Source of the DNA: Mycolicibacter minnesotensis
GTDB lineage: Bacteria > Actinomycetota > Actinomycetes > Mycobacteriales > Mycobacteriaceae
DNA length: 64,000 nucleotides
Assembly (NCBI RefSeq): GCF_010731755.1
Contig: NZ_AP022589.1
Coordinates: 2,046,001-2,110,000, forward strand
Direction: 5' to 3'
The notes beneath the pieces were generated by a model, which had not been told where the DNA came from, made no database searches, and saw nothing but the letters and a program-made list of their open reading frames with translations. Positions 55,194-63,735 of the stretch are shown here, one piece after another (position 1 is the stretch's first letter; every line of letters begins with the position of its first letter). A program made the translations under genes and the position numbers.

Positions 55194-55214
55194 CTTGAGT
55201 CGACCGCGCTAAAG
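55194..55214. promoter_or_regulatory. HAIR-like HspR site
   Basis: CTTGAGT-N7-GCTAAAG follows the HspR inverted repeat CTTGAGT-N7-ACTCAAG with one perfect arm and 5 of 7 matches in the other, at the exact 7-bp spacing. It lies 63 bp upstream of hsp, whose M. tuberculosis counterpart is HspR-controlled. Confidence 0.6.
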
Positions 55215-55258
55215 TTCCGCGTTCGCCATGGGTGAACACCAGCGCATATGCCCTTCGG

Positions 55259-55274
55259 TGTGACCTGGGTCACA
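55259..55274. promoter_or_regulatory. CRP-type site upstream of nirB
   Basis: TGTGACCTGGGTCACA fits TGTGA-N6-TCACA exactly and is a perfect palindrome outside the central TG. Its centre is about 85 bp upstream of the proposed nirB transcription start, and it lies 128 bp from the hsp start. A mycobacterial CRP (Rv3676-type) is the likely binder. Confidence 0.7.
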
Positions 55275-55338
55275 TTTGCGTGAGCACACCTTCACGCATT
55301 TGTAACGTAGAGCGATATACCAGCAATGATTGATTGCC

Positions 55339-55344
55339 TAATCT
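55339..55344 (+). promoter_or_regulatory. -10 element implying leaderless nirB mRNA
   Basis: TAATCT lies seven bases before the nirB ATG, the distance at which transcription would begin on the A of the start codon. There is no ribosome binding site before that ATG (a T-run instead), which supports a leaderless transcript. Confidence 0.5.
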
Positions 55345-55351
55345 TTTTTGT

Positions 55352-57919
55352 ATGACCACGATCGAAACGCCGCGCGCCGTCAGGGACCTTGTGGTGGTCG
55401 GCCACGGCATGGTGGGCCACCGCTTCGTGGAGGCGCTCCGTAGCAGGTCAGGCGACGAGAACTGGCGGGTCACGGTGCTTGCCGAGGAGGCCGATCCCGC
55501 CTACGACCGCGTCGGGCTGACCTCCTACACCGACGGCTGGGACAGGACGCGGCTGGCGCTGCCCGGCAACGACTACGCCGGCGACGAACAGGTGCGGCTG
55601 CTACTGAGCACCCGAGTCGCCCGCCTCGACCTCTCCGACAAGTCGGTGGTCGCCGCGGACGGTCGGCGCTACGGCTACGACACCCTGGTACTGGCGACGG
55701 GATCGCGTGCATTCGTACCGCCGGTCCCCGGCCACGATCTGCCCGGTTGCCACGTTTATCGAACCCTGGATGATCTGGACGGGATCCGGGCCGACATCGA
55801 ATGCATGCTCGAAGTCGGCAACAGTCGCGCCGGAGTGGTGATCGGCGGCGGACTGCTGGGTCTGGAAGCGGCGAACGCGTTGCGCGCCTCCGGGGTCGAA
55901 CCGCACATCGTCGAGATGGCACCGCGGCTGATGCCGCAGCAGCTCGACGATGCCGGTGGGGTGCTGCTGAGCCGGATGATCTCGGATCTGGGCATCGCGG
56001 TGCACGTCGGCGTCGGCACCGAGGCGATCGAGCAGCTCACCCACGAGCACGGGTCGCCGAGCCTGCGGGTGCGCCTGTCCGATGGCACCGCGATCGAGGC
56101 CGGTCTGGTGATCTTCGCCGCCGGTGTCCGCCCCCGTGACGAGCTGGCTCGTGAGGCCGGACTGGCAGTCGCCGATCGGGGCGGGGTCTTGACCGACCTC
56201 TCCTGTCGGACAAGCCAATCCGATGTCTACGCGATCGGCGAGGTCGCCGCCATCGAAGGCGTCTGCTACGGCTTGGTGGGACCTGGCTACACCAGCGCAG
56301 AGGTGGTCGCCGACCGGCTGCTCGACGGCTCGGCAGAATTCGGTGAGGCCGATATGTCGACCAAGCTCAAGTTGCTCGGCGTCGACGTCGCGAGCTTCGG
56401 GGACGCGATGGGAGCCACCGAGAATTCCCTGTCGGTGGTGATCAACGATCCGGTGAAGCGAACCTACGCCAAGCTGGTGCTGTCCGACGACGCGAAGACG
56501 CTGCTCGGCGGGATTCTGGTGGGCGACGCATCGTCTTACGGCGTCTTGCGTCCGATGGTCGGCGCCGAACTGCCCGGCGACCCGCTGGACCTGATCGCAC
56601 CGGCCGGCGCGGGTGAAGGCAAGACCACCTTGGGGATCAGCGCGCTGCCCGGTGCGGCGCAGATCTGCTCCTGCAACAACGTCACCAAAGAGCAGCTGTG
56701 CGAGGCGATCGGCGGCGGTTGCCACGATGTGCAGAGCCTCAAGGGCTGCACCAAGGCAGGGACCTCCTGCGGATCGTGCATCCCGCTGCTCAAAGAACTG
56801 CTGGTGGCCGAGGGGGTGGAGCAGTCCAAGGCGCTGTGCGAGCACTTCGCCCAGTCGCGCGCCGAGCTGTTCCAGATCGTGCAGGTCACCGGTATTCGTA
56901 CCTTCTCCGACCTGCTGGATCGGTTCGGCACCGGCCACGGCTGCGATATCTGCAAGCCCACCGTCGCCTCGATCTTGGCGTCCACCGGCTCCGAGCACAT
57001 CCTCGACGGTGAGCAGGCTGCCCTACAGGACACCAACGACCACTTCCTGGCCAACATTCAGCGCAACGGCAGCTACTCGGTCGTTCCGCGGGTTCCCGGG
57101 GGTGAGATCAAGCCCGAACACCTGATCCTGATAGGTCAGATCGCCCAGGAGTTCGGCCTATACACGAAGATCACCGGCGGACAGCGCATCGACATGTTCG
57201 GTGCCCGGGTGGACCAACTACCTCCCATCTGGCGCAAGTTGGTCGACGCCGGAATGGAATCTGGTCAGGCCTACGGCAAGTCGCTGCGGACGGTCAAAAG
57301 CTGCGTCGGTAGTGATTGGTGTCGCTATGGGCAGCAGGACTCCGTGAAGATGGCCATCGACTTGGAGCTGCGCTACCGCGGGCTGCGTGCGCCGCACAAG
57401 ATCAAGATGGGGGTGTCCGGCTGCGCTCGGGAGTGCGCCGAGGCGCGCGGCAAAGACGTCGGCGTGATCGCCACCGAAGTCGGCTGGAATCTCTATGTCG
57501 GAGGCAACGGGGGGATGTCGCCCAAGCACGCCCAGCTGCTCGCCAGCGACCTCGACACCGAGACGGTGTTTCGCTACGTCGACCGATTCCTGATGTTCTA
57601 CATCCGCACTGCCGACCGGTTGCAGCGCACCGCGCCGTGGATCGAGTCGATCGAAGGCGGCCTCGACCACGTCCGCGATGTCGTCTGCGACGACTCGTTG
57701 GGGCTGGCCGAGGAGTTCGAGTCCGAGATGGCCCGCCACGTCGACAACTACACCGACGAATGGAAGGGGGTTCTCGACGATCCGGAGAAGTTGTCGCGGT
57801 TCGTGTCGTTCGTCAACGCCCCCGACGCCGAGGACCCCACCGTCGCGTTCACGGTGCGCGACGGGCGCAAAGTCCCTTTACCCGTCCCAGTCCTGCGTTC
57901 ATCTAAGGAGGAATCATGA
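55352..57919 (+). CDS. nirB: Nitrite reductase (NADH) large subunit
   Basis: An 855-residue assimilatory nitrite reductase subunit (Rv0252, 853) reducing nitrite to ammonium. Domains in order: FAD/NADH reductase (VVVGHGMVGHRFVEAL; GVVIGGGLLGLEAA), two BFD-like 2Fe-2S regions (CSCNNVTKEQLC ending CGSC; GHGCDICKPTV), and the sulfite/nitrite reductase part with siroheme/4Fe-4S Cys in SCVGSDWCRYG and GVSGCARECAEARGKD. The ATG at 55352 gives the expected length. A CRP site and a -10 box lie upstream. Its stop overlaps the nirD ATG. Confidence 0.96.
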   Translation: MTTIETPRAVRDLVVVGHGMVGHRFVEALRSRSGDENWRVTVLAEEADPAYDRVGLTSYTDGWDRTRLALPGNDYAGDEQVRLLLSTRVARLDLSDKSVVAADGRRYGYDTLVLATGSRAFVPPVPGHDLPGCHVYRTLDDLDGIRADIECMLEVGNSRAGVVIGGGLLGLEAANALRASGVEPHIVEMAPRLMPQQLDDAGGVLLSRMISDLGIAVHVGVGTEAIEQLTHEHGSPSLRVRLSDGTAIEAGLVIFAAGVRPRDELAREAGLAVADRGGVLTDLSCRTSQSDVYAIGEVAAIEGVCYGLVGPGYTSAEVVADRLLDGSAEFGEADMSTKLKLLGVDVASFGDAMGATENSLSVVINDPVKRTYAKLVLSDDAKTLLGGILVGDASSYGVLRPMVGAELPGDPLDLIAPAGAGEGKTTLGISALPGAAQICSCNNVTKEQLCEAIGGGCHDVQSLKGCTKAGTSCGSCIPLLKELLVAEGVEQSKALCEHFAQSRAELFQIVQVTGIRTFSDLLDRFGTGHGCDICKPTVASILASTGSEHILDGEQAALQDTNDHFLANIQRNGSYSVVPRVPGGEIKPEHLILIGQIAQEFGLYTKITGGQRIDMFGARVDQLPPIWRKLVDAGMESGQAYGKSLRTVKSCVGSDWCRYGQQDSVKMAIDLELRYRGLRAPHKIKMGVSGCARECAEARGKDVGVIATEVGWNLYVGGNGGMSPKHAQLLASDLDTETVFRYVDRFLMFYIRTADRLQRTAPWIESIEGGLDHVRDVVCDDSLGLAEEFESEMARHVDNYTDEWKGVLDDPEKLSRFVSFVNAPDAEDPTVAFTVRDGRKVPLPVPVLRSSKEES

Positions 57920-58284
57920 ACAACAGCAACATCGAAACCTGGACCACCGCTTGCCATTACGACAGTCTGCTGCCCGGACTCGGTGTCGGTGTGTTGCTGG
58001 CCGACGGCAAGCAGGCCGCACTGTTTCGCTTGGACGACGGCTCGATCCGCGCGGTGTGCAACATCGATCCGTTCTTCCGGGCGGCGGTCATGTCCCGCGG
58101 GATCGTCGGCGACCGTGGCGGGCGGCTGTCGGTCATCTCGCCGTTGAAGAAGCAGGCGTTCGCCCTCGACGACGGCAGCTGCCTGGATGACCCCGAGGTG
58201 TCGGTGCGGGTGTACCCGACCCGGATCACCCCGGACGGCTATGTGCAGGTCGGCCAGGTCGGTCCCCAGAGGGCTGTCGCCTAG
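57916..58284 (+). CDS. nirD: Nitrite reductase (NADH) small subunit
   Basis: A 122-residue small subunit (Rv0253, 118) with a Rieske-like fold. It lacks the CxH and CxxH pairs that bind a Rieske cluster, as is normal for NirD, and serves in assembly or stability of NirB. The ATG overlaps the nirB stop (ATGA) and has AAGGAGGAA just upstream. Its TAG shares the CTAG at 58,281-58,284 with the stop of the convergent nnaR gene. Confidence 0.93.
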   Translation: MNNSNIETWTTACHYDSLLPGLGVGVLLADGKQAALFRLDDGSIRAVCNIDPFFRAAVMSRGIVGDRGGRLSVISPLKKQAFALDDGSCLDDPEVSVRVYPTRITPDGYVQVGQVGPQRAVA

Positions 58285-59432
58285 CCGGCCGCCTGGCCCA
58301 TGCTCAGATCCATGTCCGCCTGATCCACCGCCAAGCGGTATCCCCGTTTGACGACGGTGGCGATGATGTTCTTGTCGCCCAGGCTGGTGCGCAGCCGCAG
58401 CACAGCGGTCTCCACCGCGTGGGTGTTGGCCCCGTGGCCAGGCAGTGCCGCTAGAAGCGTCTCGCGTGAGACGACTCTGCCCGGCTGGTGCGCCAGTGCG
58501 CGCAGTGTGGCCATGCCCGCCGGCGAGACCGGCCTGGACACCCCGTCGACCGAGACTCCGCTGCCGCTGATCTCGATACGGTGACCGGCCGCGGAGATGA
58601 TGTGGGTGCGCAGTCGCGGCAACTCATCGGCGATGTGTCGGGCCAACGCCCCCAGCCGCATCCGCTTCGGCGCCGAGGTCGGAACACCCAACAGTTCCAG
58701 TGGCCGCGCCGTCAACGGCCCGATGCACATGGCCTGTACGTCGGATCGCAGTGCGCGCAACAAGGCGTCGGAGATACCCAGTTCGGCCGCACGAGTCAGC
58801 GTCGCCATGACAGCCGCCGCGGAGGTGAAGCTGACCGCGTCGAACTGCCGCTGCGAAATCTGGATCGCCAGCTTGTCGAACTCACCGCCGGGCCGGGCCG
58901 GCCGCCACCGGTAGACCGGGATGGGCAGCACCTCGGCTCCGGCTTTGCGGAACTGCTCTAGCAGCTCCGGTACCGGATCCCAGTCACCGGTGGTGCCGTG
59001 CAGCTGAACCGCGATGCGGGCACCGGCGATATCGGACTTGAGATAGTCGGCGATGGCCGCAGATGACTCGGAATCGGGGGACCACTCCTCGGGCAGGCTG
59101 ACGGTGCGCAACGCTTCCACCGCTTTGGGGCCGCGCGCCACGATCCGCGCGGTGGACAAGGCCGCGATCAGCTGCTCGGCCAGACCCCATCGGTGTGCGG
59201 CCCCGATCCAGCCGCGGAAGCCCATCGCGGTCGTCACCACGAGCACGTCGGGCGGCGCCTCGATCAAGGATTCGGTACGCCCGCGCAGCGCGACGTCGTC
59301 GGTCAGATCGATCATGGTGATGGCCGGGGACGCGCAGACCGTGGCGCCGTGGCGCCGAAGCAGGTTGGCGAGCTCGTCCGCGCGTCGCGCTGATGTCACC
59401 GCGACGCGGTAGCCGCAGAGAGAGCCGGCCAC
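58281..59432 (-). CDS. nnaR: HemD-like domain/winged-helix regulator NnaR
   Basis: A 383-residue protein (Rv0260c, 381). Residues 1-270 resemble uroporphyrinogen-III synthase (VAVTSARRADELANLL, VVTTAMGF, VSFTSAAAVMATL), and the last 100 residues form an OmpR-type winged helix (VSPAGMATLRALAHQPGRVVSRETLL, AVETAVLRLRTSLG, IIATVVKRGYRLAV). Orthologues act with GlnR as regulators of nitrate/nitrite assimilation, so it is called NnaR rather than HemD. The GTG at 59432 comes one base after the narK stop. The winged-helix part is duplicated as a free-standing gene at 61,707. Confidence 0.88.
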   Translation of the reverse strand: MAGSLCGYRVAVTSARRADELANLLRRHGATVCASPAITMIDLTDDVALRGRTESLIEAPPDVLVVTTAMGFRGWIGAAHRWGLAEQLIAALSTARIVARGPKAVEALRTVSLPEEWSPDSESSAAIADYLKSDIAGARIAVQLHGTTGDWDPVPELLEQFRKAGAEVLPIPVYRWRPARPGGEFDKLAIQISQRQFDAVSFTSAAAVMATLTRAAELGISDALLRALRSDVQAMCIGPLTARPLELLGVPTSAPKRMRLGALARHIADELPRLRTHIISAAGHRIEISGSGVSVDGVSRPVSPAGMATLRALAHQPGRVVSRETLLAALPGHGANTHAVETAVLRLRTSLGDKNIIATVVKRGYRLAVDQADMDLSMGQAAG

Positions 59433-59433
59433 G

Positions 59434-60834
59434 TTATGCCGTAGCCATCGCGGCCAGCGCGGGCTTCGCGGGCTGTACGACGTAGATCGGCCGACGCACA
59501 TATCGCAGCCACGTCAGCGCCCCGGCGACGACGTAACCCACCAGGAAGATGCAGAAAGCCGCAGTGGCCGAGCCGCTGGTCATGTACGACTGGCGCAGCG
59601 CCAGGTTGATCCCTACGCCGCCGAGGGCGCCGATGGCACCGGCGAATCCGATCAACGCCCCGGACATGGCGCGCGCCCATTGCCGTCGATCGGTTTCGCG
59701 CATGCCCAGGCGGTGACTGCGCGCCTCGAAGACCGAAGGGATCATCTTGTACACCGAGCCGTTGCCGATTCCGGAAACGATGAACAGCGCCACAAAGCCG
59801 ATCACGTAGCCGACCATGATCGCCCCGGATGTGGGGCCGCTGCGGTTGCCGTCGATGGTGCTCACGGCGACGAGAAGTCCTGAGGCCGCGAACAGGCCGC
59901 CGAAGGCCGCCAGCGTGACGCGACTGCCGTCGAGCCGATCCGCCAGGCGGCCGCCGACAATCCGGGACAGTGACCCCAGAAGCGGCCCCAAGAACGCAAT
60001 CTGGGCCGCGTGCAGGGAAGCCGACGCGGGGCTTTGGCCGCCCCCGACGAAGCTGATCTGCAGCACCTGACCAAACGCGAAGGAGAATCCGATGAACGAG
60101 CCGAACGTCCCGATGTAGAGCAGGGCGACGATCCAGGTGTCGAGTTCGGGAAGAATCGACCGCATCGCCGTCAGGTCGGCCTTCTGACCGTCGAGGTTGT
60201 CCATGAACAGCGCCGCGCCGATGGCAGCTACCGCGAGCACCACCAGGTAGATCGCACATACCCAGTACGGCTGTCGGTTACCGGCGGTGGCCAGCACCGC
60301 CAGGCCGACCAGCTGGATCAGGGGCACACCCAGGTTGCCGCCACCGGCGTTGACCGCCAGCGCCCAACCCTTGAGCCGGTGTGGGTAGAAGGCATTCACG
60401 TTGGTCATCGAGGCCGCGAAGTTGCCGCCGCCCAGACCGGTCAGGGCCGCGCACACCAGGTAGGGCCACAGGGGCAGGCCGGGATGCGCCAGCAGGCCCA
60501 TCATCCCGACGGTGGGAACCAACAGGACCAGCGCCGAGAAGATCGTCCAGTTCCGGCCGCCGAACGCGGCAGTGGCCAGCGAGTAGGGGATGCGCAGCAC
60601 GCCGCCGGCCAGGGTGGCGGTGGCCGCCAGCAGGAACTTGTCGCCGGCGGTGAAGCCGTAGACCGCTTCAGGCATGAACAGCACCATGACCGACCAGATC
60701 GACCAGATCGAGAAACCGGCGTGTTCGGCGATGGTCGACCAGATCAGATTCCGCCGAGCGATCTTGTCGTTACCGGCCGTCCAGGCCACGGTGTCTTCAG
60801 GATCCCACCTTGTGATTACGTGTGAACGCGCCAT
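59434..60834 (-). CDS. narK3: Nitrate/nitrite transporter, NarK family, copy 1
   Basis: A 466-residue major-facilitator transporter with about 12 helices, matching Rv0261c (NarK3, 469). RRNLIWSTIAEHAGFSIWSIWSVMVLFMPE near the N-terminus and the nitrate-signature stretches ALTGLGGGNFAASMTNVNAFYP and GIGNGSVYKMIPSVFE are readable. The ATG at 60834 aligns with NarK3 and with copy 2; an ATG at 60867 would add 11 residues. It is followed with one base between by nnaR, so uptake and control are co-transcribed. Confidence 0.92.
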   Translation of the reverse strand: MARSHVITRWDPEDTVAWTAGNDKIARRNLIWSTIAEHAGFSIWSIWSVMVLFMPEAVYGFTAGDKFLLAATATLAGGVLRIPYSLATAAFGGRNWTIFSALVLLVPTVGMMGLLAHPGLPLWPYLVCAALTGLGGGNFAASMTNVNAFYPHRLKGWALAVNAGGGNLGVPLIQLVGLAVLATAGNRQPYWVCAIYLVVLAVAAIGAALFMDNLDGQKADLTAMRSILPELDTWIVALLYIGTFGSFIGFSFAFGQVLQISFVGGGQSPASASLHAAQIAFLGPLLGSLSRIVGGRLADRLDGSRVTLAAFGGLFAASGLLVAVSTIDGNRSGPTSGAIMVGYVIGFVALFIVSGIGNGSVYKMIPSVFEARSHRLGMRETDRRQWARAMSGALIGFAGAIGALGGVGINLALRQSYMTSGSATAAFCIFLVGYVVAGALTWLRYVRRPIYVVQPAKPALAAMATA

Positions 60835-61017
60835 GAAGTCACGGTAGAAATCTTTCGTTACCGCCATGCTGCCCGAAATGACCCGCCCGTGAACTTCTCC
60901 TCACGGAGCTGACGTGCCGCAGTGGGGACGGCGTCTACTCACCACGCGTGGAAGGCGCCCCGGGGTAGCCGGTCCGACACGATGCCGGCGCTCCTGCCGG
61001 CGGTCGAGGGAGCAGGT

Positions 61018-61710
61018 TCAGCGCACCGAGACCCGTGGTTGAGCGGTGATGAACCGGTCGGCGACGATACGGGCGATCCCGGGATGGGTGCCCAGTGGCT
61101 TGGTCACCAGATCTGCGCCGGCGGCATACAGACGGCGCTGAAACAGGCCGTCGGCCAGTAGGTAAGACGCCACGGCGACACGGCCCGGGCGGCGGCTGCG
61201 CAGGCAGGCCACGGCCTCGGCGACGCTGGGTCCGCCGGTTGCTGCGAAAGCCAGTTCGACGGGCGCATCGATCAACGCAGACAGCAGCTCGGTGGCCCGG
61301 ATCAGGTCATTGCGCGCGGCGGGGTCCGACGATCCCGCTGCCGCGAGAATAACCGAATTACCTGCACGCCAGCCGGATTCAATCAGCCGAGCCGCGACCA
61401 CTGCGGCAACGCGCGGGTCGGGTCCGAGTGCCGGAGTGAGGGTGACGTCCGGGTGTCCGCTGGCCGCGACGTGAGTGGGTACGTCGACTCGGACGTGATA
61501 TCCACGTGCCAGAAAGGCGGGCACGAGTATCGCCGGGCGGCCGCTGTCGGCCTCCGCGGCAAGGACCTCCGCCGGACTGGGTCCCAGCACGTCGACGAAT
61601 GCCACCCTGACCGGCTGCGCCAGCAGCGAACCCACCCGTTCGGCCAGCTCTCCGATCATGACGACACCCTCGGGCGCCCGGGTGCCATGCGCGACCAGCA
61701 CCGGGGTCAT
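61018..61710 (-). CDS. Sirohydrochlorin ferrochelatase (CbiX/SirB-type)
   Basis: A 230-residue chelatase made of two similar halves, matching Rv0259c. The metal-site His residues are in VLVAHGTR near the N-terminus and in FLARGYHVRVD; AAAGSSDP lies in the second half. It should insert iron into sirohydrochlorin to make siroheme, the cofactor of NirB and sulfite reductase. Its ATG overlaps the stop of the free winged-helix gene (ATGA). It lies between two narK genes in the nitrite assimilation block, which supports the siroheme assignment. Confidence 0.88.
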   Translation of the reverse strand: MTPVLVAHGTRAPEGVVMIGELAERVGSLLAQPVRVAFVDVLGPSPAEVLAAEADSGRPAILVPAFLARGYHVRVDVPTHVAASGHPDVTLTPALGPDPRVAAVVAARLIESGWRAGNSVILAAAGSSDPAARNDLIRATELLSALIDAPVELAFAATGGPSVAEAVACLRSRRPGRVAVASYLLADGLFQRRLYAAGADLVTKPLGTHPGIARIVADRFITAQPRVSVR

Positions 61711-62015
61711 GCGACGCCCTGCTCACTGTCGACCGCCAACCGGTACCCGCGTTTGACCACAGTGGCGACGATCTGGCTGTCGCCGAGCGCAGTTCGTAAC
61801 CTCAGCACCGCGGATTCCACCGCGTGCGTGCTGGTGCTGCGGCCCGGGAGGGCCCGCAACAGCGTGTCGCGAGCAACCACGTGACCCGGACGCTGCGCGA
61901 GCACGCGCAGAGCGGCCAGGCCGGCGGGGGAGACCGGCATCACAATACCGTCGACGAGGACCCGGCTCTCCTCGATCTCGATCCGGTGACCGGCGGCGTT
62001 AACGGCGGTACTCAT
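61707..62015 (-). CDS. Free-standing winged-helix protein, copy of the NnaR DNA-binding domain
   Basis: A 102-residue protein consisting almost wholly of one OmpR-type winged helix. GHRIEIEESRVLVDGIVMPV, VSPAGLAALRVLAQRPGHVV, HAVESAVLRLRTALGD and IVATVVKRGYRLAVDSEQ align without gaps with the last 100 residues of NnaR, with roughly two thirds of positions the same by eye. The HemD-like sensor part is absent: only 90 bp separate the ATG at 62015 from the narK copy 2 stop. It overlaps the chelatase start by four bases. It could bind NnaR targets without ligand control. Confidence 0.82.
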   Translation of the reverse strand: MSTAVNAAGHRIEIEESRVLVDGIVMPVSPAGLAALRVLAQRPGHVVARDTLLRALPGRSTSTHAVESAVLRLRTALGDSQIVATVVKRGYRLAVDSEQGVA

Positions 62016-62104
62016 GTACAAGGTGTAGCCCCAGCCGATTTCATCGGTGTTACCGACCGATTTCCGAATAGTTGCTCCATCGGGTCGGTGGCGTCCATCA
62101 CGCA

Positions 62105-63508
62105 TCACGCCGACACCTTCTCGGGGTCCTGCGCACCAGCGGCCCGATGGGAGCCTCGTGCCAGCGGAGGCCGGCGGACGTACATCACCCATGTCAGTCC
62201 CGCAGCCGCGCAGTAGGACGCCAGGAACACCCAGAACGCCGGTGTCTCGCTTCCGAAGCTGGCGTATGCCTGCCGCAGAATCAGGTTGATGGCCACCCCG
62301 CCGAGTGCACCGACCGCGGTGGAGAACCCGATCAGTGCACCAGAATGCGAACGGGACCAATGGCGACGTTCCGCTTCAGTGGCAGCCAGTGAGCGGCTTC
62401 GGGCCTCGAAGATCGACGGAATCATCTTCAGCACGGACCCGTTTCCCATCCCGGCCAGAACGAACAGCACCATGAAAGCCGCGATGTAGAACACGATCGT
62501 CGAGGTAGCAGCGCGACTGTTGTGGTCATCGATGGTGCTGGTGACGACCAGCACCGCAGAGGCCACGATCATGCCGAGGAACACCACCAGGGTTACCCGC
62601 CCGCCACCACGGCGGTCGGCCACCCGACCACCGTAGATGCGGGATAGGGCGCCCAATAGGGGCCCCAGAAAAGCGATTCGGGCGGCGTAGAGCGCCGCCT
62701 CGGCGGGGCTGTGGCCGGCTTTCTCGAAGGTGGCGTGCAGTACCTGGGCGAAGGCGAAGGCGAATCCGATGAACGAGCCGAAAGCTGCGCAGTACAACGC
62801 CGAAACGATCCAGCTGTCGGGGACTGACAGAATCGATCGGATGCCGCCCACCTCTTGCCCGCCGTGGTCGAGGTTGTCCATCCACAGCGCAGAACAGACG
62901 CCGATCACGGCCAGCAGTACCAGGTAGATCGCGCACACCAGTTCGGGCTTGGTGTTGCCGACTGTGGCCAGTACCAACAGGCCGACCAGCTGGATGGCGG
63001 CGACCCCGAGGTTGCCTATGCCGCCGCACAGCCCGAGGGCGACGCCTTTGAGTCGTTGCGGGTAGAAGGCGTCGACGTTGGCCAGCGCCGCGGCGTAGTT
63101 GCCGCCGCCCAATCCGGTCAGCGCCGCGCACACCAGATACATCCAGAGCGGTTGACCGGGATTGATGAGCAACAGCAGCGTCCCCACGGTGGGAATCAGG
63201 AGAATCAGCGACGAGAACACCGCCCAGTCTCGGCCGCCGAACTTCGCGTTGGCCCGCACGTACGGAACGCGGGCGCATCCGCCGACCAGAGTGGCGACCG
63301 CCGCCAGCAGAAGTTTGTCACCGGCCTTGATGCCGTAGACGGATTCGGGCATGAACAGCACCACCACCGACCATAACGACCAGATGGAGAACGCGACATG
63401 CGTGCTGGCGGTGGACCAGATGAGGTTGCGTCGCGCGATCGCGGCATTGCCGGCCTCCCAGGCCGCGCAGTCCTCCGGATCGAAATTGCTGATGTGGCGC
63501 TTGGTCAT
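62105..63508 (-). CDS. Nitrate/nitrite transporter, NarK family, copy 2
   Basis: A 467-residue paralogue of copy 1 with the same helix pattern: RRNLIWSTASTHVAFSIWSLWSVVVLFMPE, ALTGLGGGNYAAALANVDAFYP and GMGNGSVLKMIPSIFEARSRSL. The two align along their whole length, so the gene arose by duplication. The ATG at 63508 has AGGAGA about seven bases upstream and gives MTKRHISNFDPED, matching copy 1; the open frame to 63559 is ignored. It precedes the free winged-helix gene by 89 bp, mirroring the narK-nnaR order. Confidence 0.92.
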   Translation of the reverse strand: MTKRHISNFDPEDCAAWEAGNAAIARRNLIWSTASTHVAFSIWSLWSVVVLFMPESVYGIKAGDKLLLAAVATLVGGCARVPYVRANAKFGGRDWAVFSSLILLIPTVGTLLLLINPGQPLWMYLVCAALTGLGGGNYAAALANVDAFYPQRLKGVALGLCGGIGNLGVAAIQLVGLLVLATVGNTKPELVCAIYLVLLAVIGVCSALWMDNLDHGGQEVGGIRSILSVPDSWIVSALYCAAFGSFIGFAFAFAQVLHATFEKAGHSPAEAALYAARIAFLGPLLGALSRIYGGRVADRRGGGRVTLVVFLGMIVASAVLVVTSTIDDHNSRAATSTIVFYIAAFMVLFVLAGMGNGSVLKMIPSIFEARSRSLAATEAERRHWSRSHSGALIGFSTAVGALGGVAINLILRQAYASFGSETPAFWVFLASYCAAAGLTWVMYVRRPPLARGSHRAAGAQDPEKVSA

Positions 63509-63633
63509 ACGGTCTCCTCGGGCTCCGGGACCACCGCTATACGAAGAATCTCGCATCACGATGGACGGAGTGCGAACCTACCGAGCCGATCTGGCAAGCA
63601 GCAGAGCAGAACCTGAAAATGAGATGGACCGCC

Positions 63634-63654
63634 GACGCCGGAGTGGCCGGCGTC
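63634..63654. terminator. Hairpin after the SbtA-like gene
   Basis: GACGCCGG and CCGGCGTC form a perfect 8-bp stem with a 5-base loop, 82 bp after the SbtA-like stop on the minus strand. No T-run follows. The rest of the gap 63,509-63,735 should contain the narK copy 2 promoter but no clear motif was seen. Confidence 0.5.
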
Positions 63655-63735
63655 ACGTATTTAGCCTAGGCGCAGCGCATTTCGCCTGGCTGAGCAGCTC
63701 AGCGACGAAGCGTTGCGTTCGGTTGGAAACATCTG

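Noticed and set aside
55269..55325. GlnR-like half sites (GTCAC, GTAAC) before nirB
   Set aside because: GlnR control of nirBD is plausible from other actinobacteria, but no pair fits the GTnAC-N6-GnAAC pattern well enough to annotate.
58281..59432. Annotation as a uroporphyrinogen-III synthase enzyme (HemD)
   Set aside because: The HemD-like part is present, but the C-terminal winged helix and the nirBD/narK context fit the NnaR regulator better. Enzyme activity is not excluded.
60835..60867. GTAAC and GTGAC near the narK copy 1 start as a GlnR box
   Set aside because: Only half sites are present and part of the region may be coding if translation starts at 60867.
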